Source of the DNA: Acidobacteria bacterium 28-1 | GTDB taxonomy: Bacteria; Acidobacteriota; Blastocatellia; Pyrinomonadales; Pyrinomonadaceae | DNA: 41,908 nucleotides | Direction of reading: 5' to 3' | Assembly: GCA_002050365.1 (NCBI GenBank) | Contig: MWYZ01000059.1 | Location: forward strand, 1 to 41,908 | In this document: one piece after another, positions 1 to 7,881 of the stretch | How positions within the stretch are numbered: the stretch's first letter is position 1 | Layout of the letters: the number at the start of each line of letters is the position of its first letter | Notes under the pieces: model-generated | The model's database searches: none | Told to the model about the DNA's origin: nothing | Seen by the model: the letters and a program-made list of their open reading frames with translations, nothing else | Made by a program: the position numbers and the translations under genes

Positions 1-85
1 ACAGACATTGAAACTCTTCATCAGTCAAACCGGTGGCGGCAAGAAACTCTTTCGGCTTTTCTTTTAACTCCGCATATTTTAACAT
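1..85 (-). CDS. Transposase N-terminus (partial, runs off window)
   Basis: An ATG at 85 opens a frame that runs off the left edge of the window (28 codons seen). The product begins MLKYAELKEKP and continues with KEFLAATGLTDEEF. This resembles the N-terminal helix-turn-helix of DDE transposases of the IS5-like group, whose usual pattern is Y-x-x-L-K-x-x-P-x-x-F-x-x-x-T-G-L-x-x-x-E-F. Only this HTH segment is visible, so family, catalytic DDE residues and intactness cannot be judged. It lies 118 bp beyond the 3' end of dnaB, so an insertion sequence probably abuts the ribosomal/dnaB operon. The matching terminal inverted repeat was not identified. Confidence 0.55.
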   Translation of the reverse strand, partial: MLKYAELKEKPKEFLAATGLTDEEFQCL

Positions 86-203
86 TTACATAGATTAACC
101 GATTTTACTTATTTCCAATAATGTCTAATTTACCTTCCATTTTCAAGATAATACATACTTTATAAACTGCTTTCAATCGCAAATCGCAAATTGAAAATTC
201 GCT
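86..203. repeat. Spacer with heptamer repeats 3' of dnaB
   Basis: Short AT-rich spacer between the transposase start and the dnaB stop codon. Positions 175-202 are four tandem 7-nt units: AATCGCA, AATCGCA, AATTGAA, AATTCGC. No gene or clear terminator stem is seen. The array has the same 7-nt period as the arrays listed elsewhere in this window. Confidence 0.6.
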
Positions 204-2810
204 TCACTCTCCAAAATAATTTTCAAATCTCGTGAACTCTTTCAAAAACGCGAGTTTGACCGTTCCCGTCGGACCGTTTCTTTGTTTGGCGATTAATAGT
301 TCGGCGATTCCAGCATTTTCTTCTGACGGTTTATAATAATCTTCTCGATAAATAAAGGTTACTACGTCAGCGTCTTGCTCAATCGAGCCGGATTCTCTTA
401 AATCCGACATCATCGGTCTCGGTGGATTTCTCGCCTCAGGCGCACGCGAAAGCTGCGAGAGCGCAACAATCGGAACTTGTAACTCTTTTGCTAAACCTTT
501 AAGTTCGCGCGAGATTTGCGAAACTTCCTGCTGACGCGATTCGGAGCGTTTCCCGCCGGACATCAATTGCAGATAGTCTACGACCACTAAATCAAGTTGC
601 TTTTGTTCCGCCACTAATCTTCTCGTTTTCGCCCGCATTTCCAAAATCGAAATTCCAGCTGTATCGTCAATAAAAATCCGCGCATTCGACAAAGTTCCGA
701 TTGCTTCGGCAAGTCTGCCCCATTCATCGCGCGTCAGATAGCCGGTGCGAAAACGATGTGCGTCAACTCTCGCTTCTGAACTGAGCATTCGCATCACAAG
801 TTGCTCTTTCGACATTTCGAGCGAGAAAATCGCAACTACCGCTTTTTCGATAATCGCAGCATTTTGCGCCAAGGTCAGACACAAAGCTGTATTGTGGACG
901 CAAATGTCATTAGCAACAAAATTATGCGTTTCGGGAATCGTTAAATCGTAAACTTGTTTTTCACCTGCGTATTGAATCGAAACAATTTCGTCCCAATAAA
1001 CTTCGCTCTTTGCTAAATTCTGTAAAGTTTCATTTTCCAAAGCCGTCGCCAAATTCACTAATCGCCGACGCGAAGGCGCACGTTTTCCGACGTGAATGTT
1101 CGTGTGTCCTTTGAGTTCGGCGCATCGCGCTAAAGATACCCAAGATTCCGCGCCTTTCGATTCACTGATGCTTTCCCAAATTTCAATTGGAATCAAATCG
1201 CCGTTGGTTTGATAATTTTGGTTTTCGAGTTTTTCTAAGGCGAGTTTCAACACTGCTTCTTTTCCAAAAATGCCAATCTCGCGGATAAAAGTTTTGATGG
1301 AAAGCGCGTCGGTAATATCAATCTGCCAAGCCGTTTTTCTTCCCTCTTTATATTTGATTGCGCGTTTTTTTAATTTGGCAATCACGCCGAAACGCAAAAG
1401 AAGATGCTGAACCTGGCGAATCATTTTTTCGCTCACCGAAGCGTAACCGAGTTGGACTTGTCCGCTTGCCAAAACACTTGCCCAGCCGTCAGTCGAGAAG
1501 AGACGATTCAAGACAATTGCAACGAGCTCTTTTTTTAATGTGAAAACTTCTTTCGGGATAAATTTTGTGTGGCTGTTGCAACCATTTACGCCAAGATTTT
1601 TAAGCCAAATTGTAAGAGGATTTCTGTAATTTTTGTTCTCTGGCATCTTGCGTACCCCTAAATATAGTGTTCGATTTGCGCTCGCTTGAACGACAGTTTC
1701 AATGCCGCCAAATTCACTGATAGCTTCTTCAAAGTCAGCTTGCAAAGCCTTTTTGCCGACAATAAAAGTTGTTTGAGTTCTGGTAAGGCAACCGTCACCA
1801 AGCAGATAACCTAAAATTTTAACTTCACATTCGCGCCATTCGTCCTGTCCGAAAACATTCAAAATTCGCGGAACGGCAATTTTATTTCCGACTTTCAACT
1901 CTTCGAGTTTTTGCCAACCGTTGATTGTTAAATACGGATGTGTAATTGTTGTTTCAATTTGTCGTCCGAGTCTGGTTGTTACCCGAAAAACAGGTTTGAT
2001 TCCGTCGTTAATAAAATTGCTCGCTTCGGTTTGTTTAAATTTATAATCTTCTTTGAGCGTTAAAAGTTTTGCCGATTTTCGCTGGTAAATTTCTTCAATA
2101 GTTGTTACACTTCCATCCTCTAAAACCACTAAACTCTTCGCCATCAAGCACTTGCCCATTGATGGACGAGCCGCCACGATAATTAAATCCGTGCGTTGCA
2201 AGCCGGAAGTTTTCTCATCTAAATCTCGAAAGCCGGTTGAAAGTCCCGTGAGCGCGTGCGATTCGCGTTTGGCATATTCCTGAACTTTTGCCAAAACGCT
2301 TTCGGCAATCGGTTGAACGTGGGCGAAGCCTTGTTTGGTTTTTTCGTCTGCGAGGGCGAAAATCATCTGCTCGGCGTGGTCGAGAATTACATCTGCATCG
2401 TCTTCTTCGGCAAGAGCTTCGCTTGTAATTTGATTGCAGACTTTAATGAGATTTCGGCTGATGGCTTTGTCTTTAACGACTTTCGTATAATCAAAAATAT
2501 CGGAGAAATGCGGCAAGCCGTAAGTTAAATTAGTAATCGTAGCGACGCCGCCGATTGAATCAATCGAGCCGTCTTTTTTTAATTCTTCACCAATCAGAAT
2601 CGGGTCAATCCGTTCGCCGCGTTCAAAGAGCGCGAGCATCGCTTTGAAAACTCGGCGATTGTTCGGCGAATAAAAATCTTCGGAGCTGATTTGTTCAATG
2701 GCTTGCGTGATAAGTTCGTTATCAAGCAGAATCGCGCCCAAAATCACGCGCTCACTGTCGGGGCTGGAAGGAAGTGGTCGTTCGAGAAATTGCTCGCGGG
2801 TTGGTGTCAT
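204..2810 (-). CDS. dnaB: Replicative DNA helicase DnaB with P-loop intein
   Basis: Hexameric replicative helicase that unwinds DNA at the fork. The ATG at 2810 ([16 protein letters not shown]) is preferred over an upstream frame start at 2912, because the extra 34 residues are unlike DnaB. The host protein is about 448 residues after splicing, which is normal. It has an N-terminal domain ([13 protein letters not shown]), then a RecA-like domain with VAARPSMGK of Walker A at about residues 212-220, Walker [14 protein letters not shown], and the C-terminal AKQRNGPTG arginine-finger region. A 420-residue intein interrupts Walker A between Lys and Thr, so no ATPase is possible before splicing. 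The gene is last in the order rpsF-rpsR-rplI-dnaB. Function is certain from motifs; splicing activity is inferred. Confidence 0.96.
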   Translation of the reverse strand: MTPTREQFLERPLPSSPDSERVILGAILLDNELITQAIEQISSEDFYSPNNRRVFKAMLALFERGERIDPILIGEELKKDGSIDSIGGVATITNLTYGLPHFSDIFDYTKVVKDKAISRNLIKVCNQITSEALAEEDDADVILDHAEQMIFALADEKTKQGFAHVQPIAESVLAKVQEYAKRESHALTGLSTGFRDLDEKTSGLQRTDLIIVAARPSMGKCLMAKSLVVLEDGSVTTIEEIYQRKSAKLLTLKEDYKFKQTEASNFINDGIKPVFRVTTRLGRQIETTITHPYLTINGWQKLEELKVGNKIAVPRILNVFGQDEWRECEVKILGYLLGDGCLTRTQTTFIVGKKALQADFEEAISEFGGIETVVQASANRTLYLGVRKMPENKNYRNPLTIWLKNLGVNGCNSHTKFIPKEVFTLKKELVAIVLNRLFSTDGWASVLASGQVQLGYASVSEKMIRQVQHLLLRFGVIAKLKKRAIKYKEGRKTAWQIDITDALSIKTFIREIGIFGKEAVLKLALEKLENQNYQTNGDLIPIEIWESISESKGAESWVSLARCAELKGHTNIHVGKRAPSRRRLVNLATALENETLQNLAKSEVYWDEIVSIQYAGEKQVYDLTIPETHNFVANDICVHNTALCLTLAQNAAIIEKAVVAIFSLEMSKEQLVMRMLSSEARVDAHRFRTGYLTRDEWGRLAEAIGTLSNARIFIDDTAGISILEMRAKTRRLVAEQKQLDLVVVDYLQLMSGGKRSESRQQEVSQISRELKGLAKELQVPIVALSQLSRAPEARNPPRPMMSDLRESGSIEQDADVVTFIYREDYYKPSEENAGIAELLIAKQRNGPTGTVKLAFLKEFTRFENYFGE
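891..2150 (-). other. DnaB intein with LAGLIDADG homing endonuclease
   Basis: In-frame 420-residue insertion between MGK and TALCLT of DnaB. Splicing signals are complete: Cys1 ([14 protein letters not shown], block A), block B with TITHPYLT (intein residues about 69-76), block F ([12 protein letters not shown]) and the terminal His-Asn (VHN) followed by Thr as the +1 extein residue. Two dodecapeptide-like LAGLIDADG motifs are visible: ILGYLLGDG at about 112-120 and [10 protein letters not shown] at about 214-223. Both keep the acidic residue, so the endonuclease may be active. Inteins at this P-loop site are known in mycobacterial DnaB. The position means that splicing gates ATP binding. Boundaries are certain to the codon because the flanking DnaB sequence rejoins perfectly. 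Confidence 0.95.
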
Positions 2811-2988
2811 TATCGCTATTCGGTGGTCAGTTGTCGGTTTGTTGCTTGACCGCCAATTCTGAAAACTATTTAATTTTTTTGCTGGAATAAATGAAAAAAG
2901 ACCGCAAGCCAAAACTTGCAGTCCTTAATGATAATACAAACAAAGCGAACAAACAAAGATTCTTTGCTTGTTCGCTTGCCCGATTTTA

Positions 2989-3567
2989 TTAGGTTTCAAC
3001 TTCGTCGTCGTTATTTTCCACAGAATTTTCCACAACTTTTTCTTCCGAATCAGCCGTTTCTGTTTCCGTATTTTCGGATTTTGCAGATTTTCTCGCGTCA
3101 ACATTCGACGCGCCGCCTTCCGCCGTCACGGTTACGGGAATCTCCAGCGTAACTTCACGGTGTAGTTTGACGTTGGCTGTAAAATCGCCCGTTTCTTTAA
3201 TCGTATCTTTCAAATTGATTTTTCGGCGATCAATTTCATAACCTTTTGCTTTTAAAGCGTCAGCGATATCCATTGTTGTAACTGAACCGAACAACGTTCC
3301 GCCTTCGCCCGCTTTGCGTTCAAAGGTCAGATTAATATCTTTCATTTGTTCGGCTTGCGCTTCGGCGGTGGATTTTTCGGTGGCGGATTTTTTCAAAAGC
3401 GCGGAACGTTCGAGTTCAATCTGCTTGACATTTCCTTTGGACGCTAACGTCGCAATGCCTTGCGGAAGCAGAAAATTTCTGGCGTAACCGGCTTTAACTT
3501 TAACAATTTCGCCGCGTCCGCCTAAATTGTCAATATCTTCGCGTAAAAGAATTTTTGTAGTTCCCAT
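2989..3567 (-). CDS. rplI: 50S ribosomal protein L9
   Basis: L9 binds 23S rRNA near the base of the L1 stalk and helps keep the reading frame. The N-terminal domain is canonical: MGTTKILLREDIDNLGGRG followed by VKVKAGYARNFLLPQGIA. A helical linker and a C-terminal domain with TLFGSVTTMDIADAL and VTLEIPVTV follow. At 192 residues it is longer than the usual ~150 because of an acidic, Glu/Ser/Thr-rich tail after about residue 150. An AAGGAG ribosome binding site lies at 3580-3586, 12 nt before the ATG. The gene starts 20 nt after rpsR and is followed by dnaB in the same transcription direction. Confidence 0.97.
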   Translation of the reverse strand: MGTTKILLREDIDNLGGRGEIVKVKAGYARNFLLPQGIATLASKGNVKQIELERSALLKKSATEKSTAEAQAEQMKDINLTFERKAGEGGTLFGSVTTMDIADALKAKGYEIDRRKINLKDTIKETGDFTANVKLHREVTLEIPVTVTAEGGASNVDARKSAKSENTETETADSEEKVVENSVENNDDEVET

Positions 3568-3587
3568 AATTATAAAACACTCCTTTT

Positions 3588-3890
3588 TTAGTCTGTTACG
3601 AACGGGATTAAAGCCATCGCGCGCGCGCGTTTAATCGCCGTCGCCACGCGGCGTTGGTCTTTGGCGGAAACCTGCGAAATGCGGCGCGGCAAAATTTTAC
3701 CGCGTTCGGGAATAAAGCGTTTCAGAAAATCCACGTCTTTCCAATCAATATAATCGGGAACAAATTGGCTTTGCCGACGGCGTTGATAACGACGCGGCGG
3801 CATTCGTTCGTTTTTTAATTCAGCGACTTTGCTCAAATCAATATTATTTAATACATCAATATCTTCAATGTCGTTTGTTTTATCTTCCAT
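3588..3890 (-). CDS. rpsR: 30S ribosomal protein S18
   Basis: S18 pairs with S6 on the 30S platform. The diagnostic core is [20 protein letters not shown], followed by [21 protein letters not shown] and a hydrophobic end (MALIPFV). The protein is 100 residues against about 75-80 in E. coli. The extra length is an acidic N-terminal extension ([20 protein letters not shown]) before the basic [10 protein letters not shown] segment. An internal Met at residue 30 is an alternative start, but the ATG at 3890 sits at a natural operon distance, 12 nt after the rpsF stop. Adjacent genes are its usual partners rpsF and rplI. Confidence 0.96.
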   Translation of the reverse strand: MEDKTNDIEDIDVLNNIDLSKVAELKNERMPPRRYQRRRQSQFVPDYIDWKDVDFLKRFIPERGKILPRRISQVSAKDQRRVATAIKRARAMALIPFVTD

Positions 3891-3902
3891 ATATTTTTGC
3901 TC

Positions 3903-4322
3903 CTATTGATTATCTTGGACTTCCTCCCTTGCGGATGCTTCTGTTTGATTGAATTTCGATGAACCGCTTCTTTGACGATTTTGACGGTTTTCACGTTTAG
4001 CGGTTAATTTCGCCGCCGTTTTGCGTTCCTCGTCAACTCGAACGGTTAGGTAACGTATAATCGCATCATTAACGCGCATTCGTCGTTCGAGTTCGGCAAT
4101 CTCTTGACCTGAACCTTCAATTTCAAACAACGTGTAATAACCTTCAGTTTTCTTGTTTATCGGATAAGCAAGTTTACGCCGTCCCATAACGTCGGTTTTG
4201 ACGATGCTTCCGCCGCCGTTTTCAATAATTTGCTGTAACGATTCGTTTAATTTTGTAACGTCTTCGTCAGCCGTTTCCGGCGCGGCGATATACATTATTT
4301 CGTAAGTTCTTTTTTCTGCCAA
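3903..4322 (-). CDS. rpsF: 30S ribosomal protein S6
   Basis: S6 forms a heterodimer with S18 on the 30S platform. The conserved ferredoxin-like fold is recognisable from RTYEIMYIAAPE, the GGSIVKTDVMGRRKLAYPI strand, EGYYTLFEIEG and the NDAIIRYLTVRVD segment. The start is best placed at the TTG at 4322 (MAEKRTYEIMY). It is preceded 8 nt upstream by AGGAGG (around 4331-4336), whereas a longer frame opening at 4349 has no such signal. A basic, Gln/Arg-rich tail extends the C-terminus (about 139 residues in total). It is first of rpsF-rpsR-rplI-dnaB and is separated from pth by a hairpin-forming repeat. No ssb gene sits between rpsF and rpsR, unlike many bacteria. Confidence 0.95.
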   Translation of the reverse strand: MAEKRTYEIMYIAAPETADEDVTKLNESLQQIIENGGGSIVKTDVMGRRKLAYPINKKTEGYYTLFEIEGSGQEIAELERRMRVNDAIIRYLTVRVDEERKTAAKLTAKRENRQNRQRSGSSKFNQTEASAREEVQDNQ

Positions 4323-4383
4323 TTTCTTGTCCTCCTTTTGGCTATTCAAGCCTCACTCTTTTTGAATGAAGCAAGAAGGGTGT

Positions 4384-4442
4384 TATTAGTGAATAGTGAA
4401 AAGTGAATAACTAAAAATTAAATTATTCACTTTTCACTATTC
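4384..4442. repeat. Heptamer-array inverted repeat between pth and rpsF
   Basis: A perfect 20-bp inverted repeat with arms at 4391-4410 and 4423-4442, separated by 12 nt. Each arm is built of 7-nt units: GTGAATA, GTGAAAA, GTGAATA on the left and their complements on the right. The hairpin lies directly after the pth stop codon and before the rpsF ribosome binding site. It could form a strong stem in the transcript, acting as terminator, attenuator or RNA stabiliser. There is no classical T-run on the minus strand. Confidence 0.85.
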
Positions 4443-4446
4443 GTTT

Positions 4447-5025
4447 TTAGTTAAACTTTGCCATTGCTCGTTCAACTCCGTCAGACAAGACGGCGCGAAC
4501 GGCTTCGGCACTTTGCTGTAAAACTTTCTCGATAATTTCTGAATCTGTCTTGGAAAAGTTTTCCAAGACAAAATCTTTCTGTTCTTTTAAAGGATGCTCA
4601 GGCTGAATTCCGATTCGCAAACGGATAAATTCCTCGGTTCGCAGGCACGCGATAATTGATTTTAATCCGTTGTGTCCGCCTGCTGAACCTTTTGGTCGAA
4701 GCCGAATTGTTCCAAGCGGTAAAGCTAAATCGTCTGATACGACAATCAACTTCTCAGCCGTTCGATTTTCTTTTTTCAACAAACAGCTGACCGCCTCGCC
4801 GCTCAAATTCATGAAAGTTTGCGGTTTGACGAGCTCAGCCGTTTGATTTTCAATAATGGCGCGTCCGATTAAAGAGCGGCATTCTTCGCGTTTAACTTGG
4901 GTTTGAAATTCATGCGCAAACCAATCAATCAGCATAAAGCCTAGATTATGGCGCGTTTTTTCGTATCGCAAACCAGGATTTCCCAACCCGACAATCAGCC
5001 AATTCGTTTCAGACGACGAATCCAT
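4447..5025 (-). CDS. pth: Peptidyl-tRNA hydrolase
   Basis: Cleaves the ester bond of peptidyl-tRNAs dropped by stalled ribosomes. The family signatures are intact: WLIVGLGNPGLRYEKTRHN near the N-terminus with the catalytic His in TRHNLGF, then VKPQTFMNLSGEAV, DDLALPLGTIRLRPKGSAGG and HNGLKSI. The length of 192 residues is normal. It lies 42 nt downstream of rplY in the common prs-rplY-pth arrangement, so it is probably cotranscribed with them. The ATG at 5025 opens directly before the conserved core, leaving only an eight-residue leader. Confidence 0.97.
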   Translation of the reverse strand: MDSSSETNWLIVGLGNPGLRYEKTRHNLGFMLIDWFAHEFQTQVKREECRSLIGRAIIENQTAELVKPQTFMNLSGEAVSCLLKKENRTAEKLIVVSDDLALPLGTIRLRPKGSAGGHNGLKSIIACLRTEEFIRLRIGIQPEHPLKEQKDFVLENFSKTDSEIIEKVLQQSAEAVRAVLSDGVERAMAKFN

Positions 5026-5067
5026 ATTTTAAAAAATAAAAATAAATCGTAATCTGAAACGGACGAT

Positions 5068-5718
5068 TTAGCTTTCGGATTCTTCCGAGTCTTTTTCGTC
5101 TTTGCCGACAATTTCAGGCTCGGCGGGAGTTTCGAGTTGCGGTTCGAGTTCTTCTTCTTTAACTACGACGATTGATGCCACAACCGTTTCCGGCAATTCG
5201 TGAAGCTCAACATCTTCTGCAACTTGCAAATCGGAAACGTGAACTGATTCGTTCACTTCGAGATTCGCCACGTCAATTTCCAAAAATTCGGGAATTTTGC
5301 TCGGTTCGCACAAAACTTTGATTTCGCGCATTGCTTGATTCATCACCGCGCCTTCTTCTTTCAATCCGACAGCTTCGCCGACGAGGTGAATCGGAACGGT
5401 AACTTCGATTTTTTCGCCCTTTGCCAGACGGCGCAAATCGGCGTGAACCAAACGACCTTTGAGCGCGTCAATTTGACGGTCGTGGAAAATCACATCGCCC
5501 GAGCCTTCGCCGGTCATATCAAGTGAAAAAATAGTGTTTTGTCCGGTATCGGAACGCAAAATCGCCGCCAAATCTTTCAATTCGACGACTGCCGCAACCG
5601 TTTCACCGCCGCCGCCGTAAACGCTGATTGGAAGTTTTCCTGCGCTTCGCAACCGACGTGCGTCATTCTTGCCGCGTCCTTCTCTTTTTTCCGCTTTTAC
5701 TACAACTTTCTCTGCCAT
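5068..5718 (-). CDS. rplY: 50S ribosomal protein L25/general stress protein Ctc
   Basis: Two-domain L25 of the TL5/CTC type, which binds 5S rRNA. The N-terminal domain shows KREGRGKNDARRLRSAGKLP and SVYGGGGETVA, followed by ...TIFSLDM and VIFHDRQIDALKGRLVHADL. A C-terminal beta domain includes IHLVGEAVGLKEEGAVMNQ and LEIDVANLEVNESVHVSDL. The tail is acidic (EPEIVGKDEKDSEESES). The start is the ATG at 5718 (MAEKVVVK); an upstream in-frame start at 5739 would lie within a repeat-rich leader. The gene sits between prs and pth, its usual neighbours. The length of 216 residues is typical for Ctc. Confidence 0.94.
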   Translation of the reverse strand: MAEKVVVKAEKREGRGKNDARRLRSAGKLPISVYGGGGETVAAVVELKDLAAILRSDTGQNTIFSLDMTGEGSGDVIFHDRQIDALKGRLVHADLRRLAKGEKIEVTVPIHLVGEAVGLKEEGAVMNQAMREIKVLCEPSKIPEFLEIDVANLEVNESVHVSDLQVAEDVELHELPETVVASIVVVKEEELEPQLETPAEPEIVGKDEKDSEESES

Positions 5719-5730
5719 ATTTTTAAATTT

Positions 5731-5790
5731 AAGATTCAATATTTAAGATTCAAGATTCATATTAATCCTAAATTTTGAATCTTGAATTTT
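5731..5790. repeat. Heptamer-array hairpin between prs and rplY
   Basis: Units AAGATTC (5731-5737), AATATTT, AAGATTC, AAGATTC run in tandem. After a short gap their complements GAATCTT and GAATTTT follow at 5777-5790. The segment 5748-5759 pairs perfectly (12 bp) with 5776-5787, giving a stem-loop in the leader of rplY immediately after the prs stop codon. Confidence 0.8.
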
Positions 5791-5793
5791 TAA

Positions 5794-6750
5794 TTATATA
5801 AACAATGACGAAACGCTGGTTTCATCGTGAATGGATTTGATGCCCGAAGCGAGCAGTTTTGCCACGCTTAACACTTCAATTCGTCCGTCTTGCTTGAGCG
5901 TCTGTCCTTTTTCGCACAATGGAATCGTATTAGATACAATAATTTTTTTCAGATGCGAATTGCTCAAATTTTCAATTGCTCTACCCGACAAAACAGCGTG
6001 CGTAAAGCAAGCGTAAATATTGTTCGCTCCGTTATCGTAAAGCGCGTCGGCGACTTTGCAAATCGTTCCGCCCGTATCGCACATATCATCAATTATCAAA
6101 CAATTTTTACCTTTGACATCGCCGACGATGTTCATTACTTCCGCGACATTCGCCCGTTCACGCCGTTTATCGCAAAGAGCTAAACCCGTATTCAGACGCT
6201 TGGCATAAGCCCGTGCGCGTTCCGCACCGCCGGTATCGGGCGCGACGACAATCATATTTTCAATCGGGTTTTCCTGAAAATAATTGACAATTACCGGCGC
6301 GGCGTAAAGATGGTCAACCGGAATATCAAAAAAACCTTGAATCTGCGAAGCGTGCAAATCAACGGTCAAAACTCTCTGTGCGCCTGCCGTGGCAATCAAA
6401 TTTGCCACCAATTTAGCGGCTATCGGAACACGCGGACGGTCTTTTTTGTCCGAACGCCCATAACCGAAATATGGAATAACCGCCGTCACTCTCTCCGCCG
6501 ATGCCCGCCCGAAAGCGTCGAGCATAATCAGCAATTCCATCAAATTTTGGTCGGTCGGCGGACAAGTCGGCTGAATTATAAAAACATCCGCGCCGCGAGC
6601 GTTTTCTTCAATCTGAAAATTAAATTCACCATCGGAAAATCTATCAGTGCTTGATTTTCCTAAATCACAACTTAGATGATGGCAAATTTCTTCCGCCAAT
6701 TTTGGATGCGCGTTACCCGAAAAGATTTTTATATTGCCCGTTACGCTCAT
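5794..6750 (-). CDS. prs: Ribose-phosphate pyrophosphokinase (PRPP synthase)
   Basis: Makes PRPP from ribose 5-phosphate and ATP for nucleotide, His and Trp synthesis. Hallmarks in order: KIFSGNAHPKLAEEI at the N-terminus, the GRSDKKDRPR flexible-loop region, DLHASQIQGFFDIPVDHLYA, VVAPDTGGAERARAYAKRL, and the PRPP-binding loop CLIIDDMCDTGGTI. The length of 318 residues matches class I enzymes. The ATG is at 6750. It lies downstream of ispE and tRNA-Gln, and upstream of rplY and pth, in the order seen in many bacteria. A 12-bp hairpin upstream may separate its transcript from the tRNA. Confidence 0.97.
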   Translation of the reverse strand: MSVTGNIKIFSGNAHPKLAEEICHHLSCDLGKSSTDRFSDGEFNFQIEENARGADVFIIQPTCPPTDQNLMELLIMLDAFGRASAERVTAVIPYFGYGRSDKKDRPRVPIAAKLVANLIATAGAQRVLTVDLHASQIQGFFDIPVDHLYAAPVIVNYFQENPIENMIVVAPDTGGAERARAYAKRLNTGLALCDKRRERANVAEVMNIVGDVKGKNCLIIDDMCDTGGTICKVADALYDNGANNIYACFTHAVLSGRAIENLSNSHLKKIIVSNTIPLCEKGQTLKQDGRIEVLSVAKLLASGIKSIHDETSVSSLFI

Positions 6751-6773
6751 TCGCTCTGCAAATATAAATAAAT

Positions 6774-6807
6774 GACGAGCAACTTTTCAAACGTTAAGTT
6801 GCTCGTC
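6774..6807. terminator. 12-bp hairpin between tRNA-Gln and prs
   Basis: GACGAGCAACTT (6774-6785) and its perfect complement (6796-6807) enclose a 10-nt loop. On the plus strand it is followed by a T-rich run (GTTTTTTCTTC). On the minus strand, the transcribed direction here, it is followed by ATTTATTTATATTTG. It is a plausible terminator or processing site downstream of the tRNA. Confidence 0.6.
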
Positions 6808-6839
6808 GTTTTTTCTTCTTTCTATATTTCTATAAAAAA

Positions 6840-6914
6840 TGGCTGGGGCGGAAGGATTCGAACCTGCGAATGCCGGATCCAAAACCCGGTGCCTTACCAC
6901 TTGGCGACGCCCCA
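6840..6914 (-). tRNA. tRNA-Gln (anticodon TTG)
   Basis: Cloverleaf on the minus strand. The 7-bp acceptor stem TGGGGCG/CGCCCCA is at 6908-6914 and 6844-6850. The D-arm is GCCAAGTGGTAAGGC. The anticodon stem CCGGG/CCGG-type arm has loop TTTTGGA with anticodon TTG (UUG, Gln). The T-arm contains GTTCGAATC, the discriminator is G (6843) and a CCA end is encoded (6840-6842). One C-U mismatch occurs in the second pair of the T-stem. The tRNA begins only 6 nt after the ispE stop codon, so it is probably processed from the ispE transcript. Confidence 0.95.
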
Positions 6915-6920
6915 CTAAAG

Positions 6921-7841
6921 TTAAAAATCTTTATCAAGCAAAATTTTATCAAATTTAAGAAAATTTCGATAATTGAGACGCGAAATTGTTTCGACCGAAA
7001 ATACGCGCCAACTTCGCTCCGTTTGCAGCGAATTAAACGCTCTTAGCTGTTTCAAATCATTGTCAAAGATTCCGAAAACACTCGCTCCGCTGCCGGACAT
7101 TAATGCGTGTTTAGCTCCGTAATCAAAAAGTTTTTCCTTCGCGCGAGCCGTCTCCGGCTCTAATTCAAAAATCGTCTTTTCAAAATCGTTTTTCAATTTT
7201 GATTGCCGTAAATACAATGAATTTGCTTCATCGCGGCAAATTTGAAGAATACTTTTTGAGGTTTTATTTGTCAAGTCTGGCGCCTTCAGTTCGGCGAAAG
7301 CCTTTTTTGTCGAAATGTCCACATTCGGCTTAACGATTATCATATATTTTGCCGTAAAATCAGTAATCGGAAAAATTTCCGTTCCGCTCCCTATTCCAAC
7401 CGCAGTTCCGCCGAAGAAAAAAAACGGCACGTCGCAACCGAGCTTTTCACCTAACTCACACAAATCTTCCATTTTGACTTTAATGTTCCAAAGCTGCACA
7501 AGTCCAACTAAAGCGGTCGCCGCATTTGAAGAACCGCCGCCGAGTCCGCCAGGAGCGGGAATGTTTTTTTCAAGATGAATTTTCGCGCCCTTTTTGATGC
7601 CAAATTTACCCCGCAAAATTTCAGCGGCTTTAACAATCAAATTCCTCGCATCGGTTGGAATTTTTTTATCATCGCAAGTTAGAGTTAATTTTTTGTGTTC
7701 TGAAAAGATAAGACTATCGTGAAGCGAAACAGTTTGAAAAACCGTACAAATTTCGTGGTAACCATCATTGCGCTTGCCTAAAATTCGCAGTAATAAGTTT
7801 ACTTTGGCGAACGAAGGCAATGTAAAATAGTTTTCCGACAT
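6921..7841 (-). CDS. ispE: 4-(cytidine 5'-diphospho)-2-C-methyl-D-erythritol kinase
   Basis: GHMP kinase that phosphorylates CDP-methylerythritol in the MEP (non-mevalonate) isoprenoid pathway. Motif 1 is PSFAKVNLLLRILGKRNDGYH (shown as two parts: PSFAKVNLLL and GKRNDGYHE, with the catalytic-region Lys). The ATP loop is PAPGGLGGGSSNAATAL at about residues 95-111, with Asn where Asp is common. GCDVPFFFFGGTAVGIG carries the catalytic Asp. The C-terminal GHMP motif is HALMSGSGASVFGIF. The length of 306 residues is slightly above normal because of a C-terminal tail. The ATG is at 7841. It is 40 nt downstream of the TPR gene and leads into tRNA-Gln and prs. Confidence 0.96.
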   Translation of the reverse strand: MSENYFTLPSFAKVNLLLRILGKRNDGYHEICTVFQTVSLHDSLIFSEHKKLTLTCDDKKIPTDARNLIVKAAEILRGKFGIKKGAKIHLEKNIPAPGGLGGGSSNAATALVGLVQLWNIKVKMEDLCELGEKLGCDVPFFFFGGTAVGIGSGTEIFPITDFTAKYMIIVKPNVDISTKKAFAELKAPDLTNKTSKSILQICRDEANSLYLRQSKLKNDFEKTIFELEPETARAKEKLFDYGAKHALMSGSGASVFGIFDNDLKQLRAFNSLQTERSWRVFSVETISRLNYRNFLKFDKILLDKDF

Positions 7842-7881
7842 CTCTCTAGGTAAAACAGAATTTCGACGAATGAATTTGAGA

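Noticed and set aside
2811..2912. N-terminal extension of DnaB from an upstream start
   Set aside because: The extra 34 residues are unlike DnaB and include repeat-like sequence (GTGGTCA, GTTGTCG); the ATG at 2810 fits the family start.
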